From NCBI GenBank assembly GCA_015494035.1, contig WGBZ01000077.1, forward strand, positions 1 through 7,253: 7,253 nucleotides of DNA, written 5' to 3'. The DNA comes from Lysobacterales bacterium (GTDB lineage Bacteria > Pseudomonadota > Gammaproteobacteria > Xanthomonadales > Marinicellaceae). Made by a program: the position numbers and the translations under genes. Position 1 is the first letter of the stretch, and each line of letters begins with the position of its first letter. Below, in pieces: positions 4,862-7,253 of this stretch. The notes beneath the pieces were generated by a model. The model did not search any database and was not told where the DNA came from. It saw only the letters and a program-made list of their open reading frames with translations.

Positions 4862-6733
4862 GTGGATTTTCCTACAGAGTACGATGTAATTGTGGTGGGT
4901 GGCGGCCATGCCGGCACGGAAGCCGCGTTGGCGGCTGCGGGTCTTGGCGCCCAGACCCTGCTGCTGACCCACAACATTGAAACCATTGGCCAAATGAGCT
5001 GTAACCCGGCCATTGGCGGCATCGGCAAAGGCCACCTGGTGAAGGAGATTGATGCCATGGGTGGCATCATGGCACAAGCGGCCGATCATGCCGGCATCCA
5101 GTTTCGCGTGCTGAATTCCCGCAAGGGCGCCGCCGTGCGCGCCACGCGTGCCCAATGTGATCGCACCCTGTATCGAAACTTTATCCGCCAGGCGGTGGAA
5201 AACCAGCCCAATCTCAGCCTTTTTCAACAAGGGGTGGAAGATCTTTTGATTGAAGGGGATCGCGTCACTGGTTGTATCACCCAGATGGGCCTGGTCTTCA
5301 AAGCCAAAAGCGTGGTGCTGACAGTGGGCACATTTCTGGGCGGCAAAATCCACATTGGCCTGTCCAATTATCAAGGAGGCCGGGCGGGTGATCCACCGGC
5401 CACCGTACTGGCACAACGCCTGCGCAAACTGCCTTTTGCCGTTGATCGCCTCAAAACCGGCACGCCACCACGCATCGACGGACGCAGCGTGGATTTCAGC
5501 GTGATGCAGGAACAGCCCGGCGATCAACCGGTGCCTGTTTTTTCCTACCTGGGTTCTGCCGAAGACCACCCACCACAGGTCAGTTGCTACATCACCCACA
5601 CGAATCAGCACACCCATGACATTATTCGTGGCGGACTGGATCGATCGCCCATGTATTCCGGCGTTATCGAAGGCGTTGGGCCGCGCTACTGCCCCTCGAT
5701 CGAAGACAAGATTGTGCGCTTTGCTGACAAGTCCTCACATCAGATCTTCGTTGAACCCGAAGGCCTCAACACGCATGAACTGTACCCCAACGGCATTTCC
5801 ACCAGCCTGCCTTTTGACGTCCAACTGGAACTGGTTCGCTCCATCAAGGGTTTTGAGAACGCGCACATCACGCGTCCGGGCTATGCCATCGAATACGACT
5901 ATTTCGATCCACGGGGCCTGCAGGCCAGCCTGGAGACCAAATACGTCGAAAACCTTTATTTTGCCGGCCAGATTAACGGCACCACCGGTTACGAAGAAGC
6001 CGCCGCCCAGGGCTTGATAGCCGGCATGAACGCGGCGTTGAAGGTGGCGGGCAAAGCCCCCTGGACCCCGCGTCGTGACCAAGCCTACATCGGCGTGCTG
6101 ATCGACGATTTGATCACCCGTGGCACCCAGGAACCTTACCGCATGTTCACCTCTCGGGCCGAATACCGCTTGATGCTGCGTGAAGACAACGCCGATTTGC
6201 GCCTGACGCCCAAAGCCCGTGAACTGGGCTTGGTGGACGACCATCGCTGGGCAGTTTTTTCTGCCAAAAAAGCGGCTGTTGACCAGGAACTGGCGCATTT
6301 GAAAACCGTCTGGCTGAGTCCCGGCAATGAAGCCGGAAAGTGCTTCATGCAAAAAACCGGCTTGCCGCTGACCAAGGAAGTCACGGCCTTTGACCTGCTG
6401 CGGCGCCCGGAAATCAGTTACGCCACCTTACAGGAGATCCCGGGCCTGACCGGCAATCTGGAACAGGCCGAATGCGTTGAACAGGTGGAAACCCAGGCAC
6501 AGTATTCAGGCTACCTGGAGCGCCAGCGTCAGGAAATCCTCAAAGCGCGACAGCATGAGGAAAAAACCATCCCGCCGGATTTTGACTATCAGCAGGTTAA
6601 AGGCCTGAGTGCGGAACTGACCGAAAAACTGAAAAAACAGCAACCGCAAACCATTGGCCAGGCCGCTCGCATTCAGGGCATGACTCCCGCGGCAGTCAGT
6701 TTATTGCTGGTGTACCTGAAAAAAAGTGCCTGA
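4862..6733 (+). CDS. mnmG: tRNA uridine-5-carboxymethylaminomethyl modification enzyme MnmG (GidA)
   Basis: MnmG is the FAD protein that, with the GTPase MnmE, adds the (carboxymethyl)aminomethyl group at C5 of wobble uridine in tRNAs for split codon boxes. The 623-residue product is close to the E. coli length of 629. It starts with a Rossmann FAD motif [12 protein letters not shown] (11-22), followed by [19 protein letters not shown] (44-62). The two conserved cysteines are in register with E. coli Cys47 and Cys277 (SCNP at 46-49, YCPS at 276-279). The second FAD-contact signature [18 protein letters not shown] is at 367-384, and the C-terminal helical domain that contacts MnmE is complete. 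The start is GTG: residues 1-10 align with the E. coli N-terminus, and GGAA lies 7 bases upstream. No rsmG gene follows, unlike the common mnmG-rsmG arrangement. Confidence 0.98.
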   Translation: MDFPTEYDVIVVGGGHAGTEAALAAAGLGAQTLLLTHNIETIGQMSCNPAIGGIGKGHLVKEIDAMGGIMAQAADHAGIQFRVLNSRKGAAVRATRAQCDRTLYRNFIRQAVENQPNLSLFQQGVEDLLIEGDRVTGCITQMGLVFKAKSVVLTVGTFLGGKIHIGLSNYQGGRAGDPPATVLAQRLRKLPFAVDRLKTGTPPRIDGRSVDFSVMQEQPGDQPVPVFSYLGSAEDHPPQVSCYITHTNQHTHDIIRGGLDRSPMYSGVIEGVGPRYCPSIEDKIVRFADKSSHQIFVEPEGLNTHELYPNGISTSLPFDVQLELVRSIKGFENAHITRPGYAIEYDYFDPRGLQASLETKYVENLYFAGQINGTTGYEEAAAQGLIAGMNAALKVAGKAPWTPRRDQAYIGVLIDDLITRGTQEPYRMFTSRAEYRLMLREDNADLRLTPKARELGLVDDHRWAVFSAKKAAVDQELAHLKTVWLSPGNEAGKCFMQKTGLPLTKEVTAFDLLRRPEISYATLQEIPGLTGNLEQAECVEQVETQAQYSGYLERQRQEILKARQHEEKTIPPDFDYQQVKGLSAELTEKLKKQQPQTIGQAARIQGMTPAAVSLLLVYLKKSA

Positions 6734-6800
6734 TTCGGTCAGGGGCCGGATACCGAGAATTGCCGAAACGGGTCAAATCGCCTTCGCTGCCGCCGAAAGC

Positions 6801-7253
6801 TTACGATCCGGCCTGTCGCATCAGCCAATGCTTGATGGGGGCGGCGGCCTGCACGCCACTCAGGGCCAGATTCCGCAGCAGTGGCTTGCCGGGCGCATCG
6901 TCCACAAAAAGGCGGTTAATCACTGTCATTAACTGCGCAGTTTCCCAAGCCTGACTGCGGCGGTTTCTGGCGTAGCGCCTGAGCATCAGCTTCACTTCAT
7001 CGGCATTGCGCCAGTCCAGGTTTTCACTCAATCGCGTCAGCTCGGCCACGTCCTGCAAACCCAGATTGACGCCCTGCCCGGCCAGGGGGTGCACCACATG
7101 CGCTGCGTCACCAGCCAGCACCACCCGACCCTGCGCAAAATGCGCTGCCATCTGCGTGCGCAAGGGGAAAGCCGCGCGCTGGCTGCACAACAGTGGCCTG
7201 AGGCGAAAGCCGAGTTTGGGGTGATTGATAGTATCGCTCAGGCGTTGTTCAAA
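6801..7253 (-). CDS. UbiH/UbiI/UbiF-family FAD monooxygenase, C-terminal part (runs off the right edge)
   Basis: This is the last 150 residues of a flavin-dependent aromatic hydroxylase of the type that hydroxylates the ubiquinone ring. The visible part contains FPL (29-31 of the fragment), the FAD ribityl/pyrophosphate motif LAGDAAHVVHPLAGQGVNLG (46-65), and the helical C-terminus with RRYARNRRSQ. These are class A flavoprotein hydroxylase signatures, and HPLAGQGVNLG is characteristic of the UbiH/COQ6 family. The N-terminal GxGxxG and substrate domains are outside the window. I cannot tell UbiH, UbiI, UbiF and UbiM apart from this part alone, so no symbol is given. The reading frame continues to the window edge; the TTG at 7190 is not the start. 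It converges on mnmG with 67 bases between the stop codons. Confidence 0.9.
   Translation of the reverse strand, partial: FEQRLSDTINHPKLGFRLRPLLCSQRAAFPLRTQMAAHFAQGRVVLAGDAAHVVHPLAGQGVNLGLQDVAELTRLSENLDWRNADEVKLMLRRYARNRRSQAWETAQLMTVINRLFVDDAPGKPLLRNLALSGVQAAAPIKHWLMRQAGS

Noticed and set aside
4838..5617. 259-codon minus-strand open frame
   Set aside because: It is fully antisense to mnmG except for a few bases, and its composition follows the mnmG codon bias in the opposite strand. No family is recognisable.
5735..6352. 205-codon minus-strand open frame within mnmG
   Set aside because: Antisense shadow of mnmG, with no recognisable domain or upstream ribosome binding site.
6734..6800. Bidirectional terminator between mnmG and the hydroxylase gene
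   Set aside because: Only a 4-bp CGGT/ACCG match with a long loop and no T run is present, so no intrinsic terminator can be supported.

Overview
The window looks like chromosomal DNA from a gammaproteobacterium with moderate GC content. The evidence is a type IV pilus assembly cluster in the order pilM-N-O-P-Q, a close homologue of E. coli MnmG with both active-site cysteines in register, and a UbiH/UbiI/UbiF-type flavin hydroxylase. I cannot name the genus.

Layout. Positions 1-3987 (minus strand) hold pilM, pilN, pilO, pilP and the first ~386 codons of pilQ, which runs off the left edge. The first four genes overlap by 1-4 bases and are certainly one transcription unit. pilM opens with a TTG codon behind a strong ribosome binding site. 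PilM (cytoplasmic actin-like ring), PilN and PilO (inner membrane, periplasmic arms), PilP (inner-membrane-linked lipoprotein) and PilQ (outer membrane secretin) together form the alignment complex that links the pilus motor to the outer membrane pore.

Positions 3988-4394 are non-coding leader with weak promoter-like signals. A tRNA with anticodon CAU lies at 4395-4471 (minus). Its acceptor stem fits the lysidine-modified isoleucine tRNA (Ile2) better than elongator methionine tRNA.

Positions 4472-4861 separate the tRNA from mnmG. This spacer holds the most interesting feature of the window: a 160-bp, nearly full-length palindromic element (4595-4754) with 18-bp terminal inverted repeats, flanked by CTAG on both sides. 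It looks like a non-autonomous miniature element (MITE) of the IS5 type. A degenerate copy of its left end lies 88 bp away at 4503-4536, next to the tRNA.

Positions 4862-6733 (plus) hold mnmG, the FAD subunit of the tRNA wobble-uridine modification enzyme. After a 67-bp gap, the convergent C-terminal part of a ubiquinone-biosynthesis-type monooxygenase (6801-7253, minus) runs off the right edge.

I found no new multi-gene system. The genes are conserved housekeeping and pilus genes; the novelty is in the intergenic element and in the neighbourhood, since pilM is not next to ponA and mnmG is not followed by rsmG.
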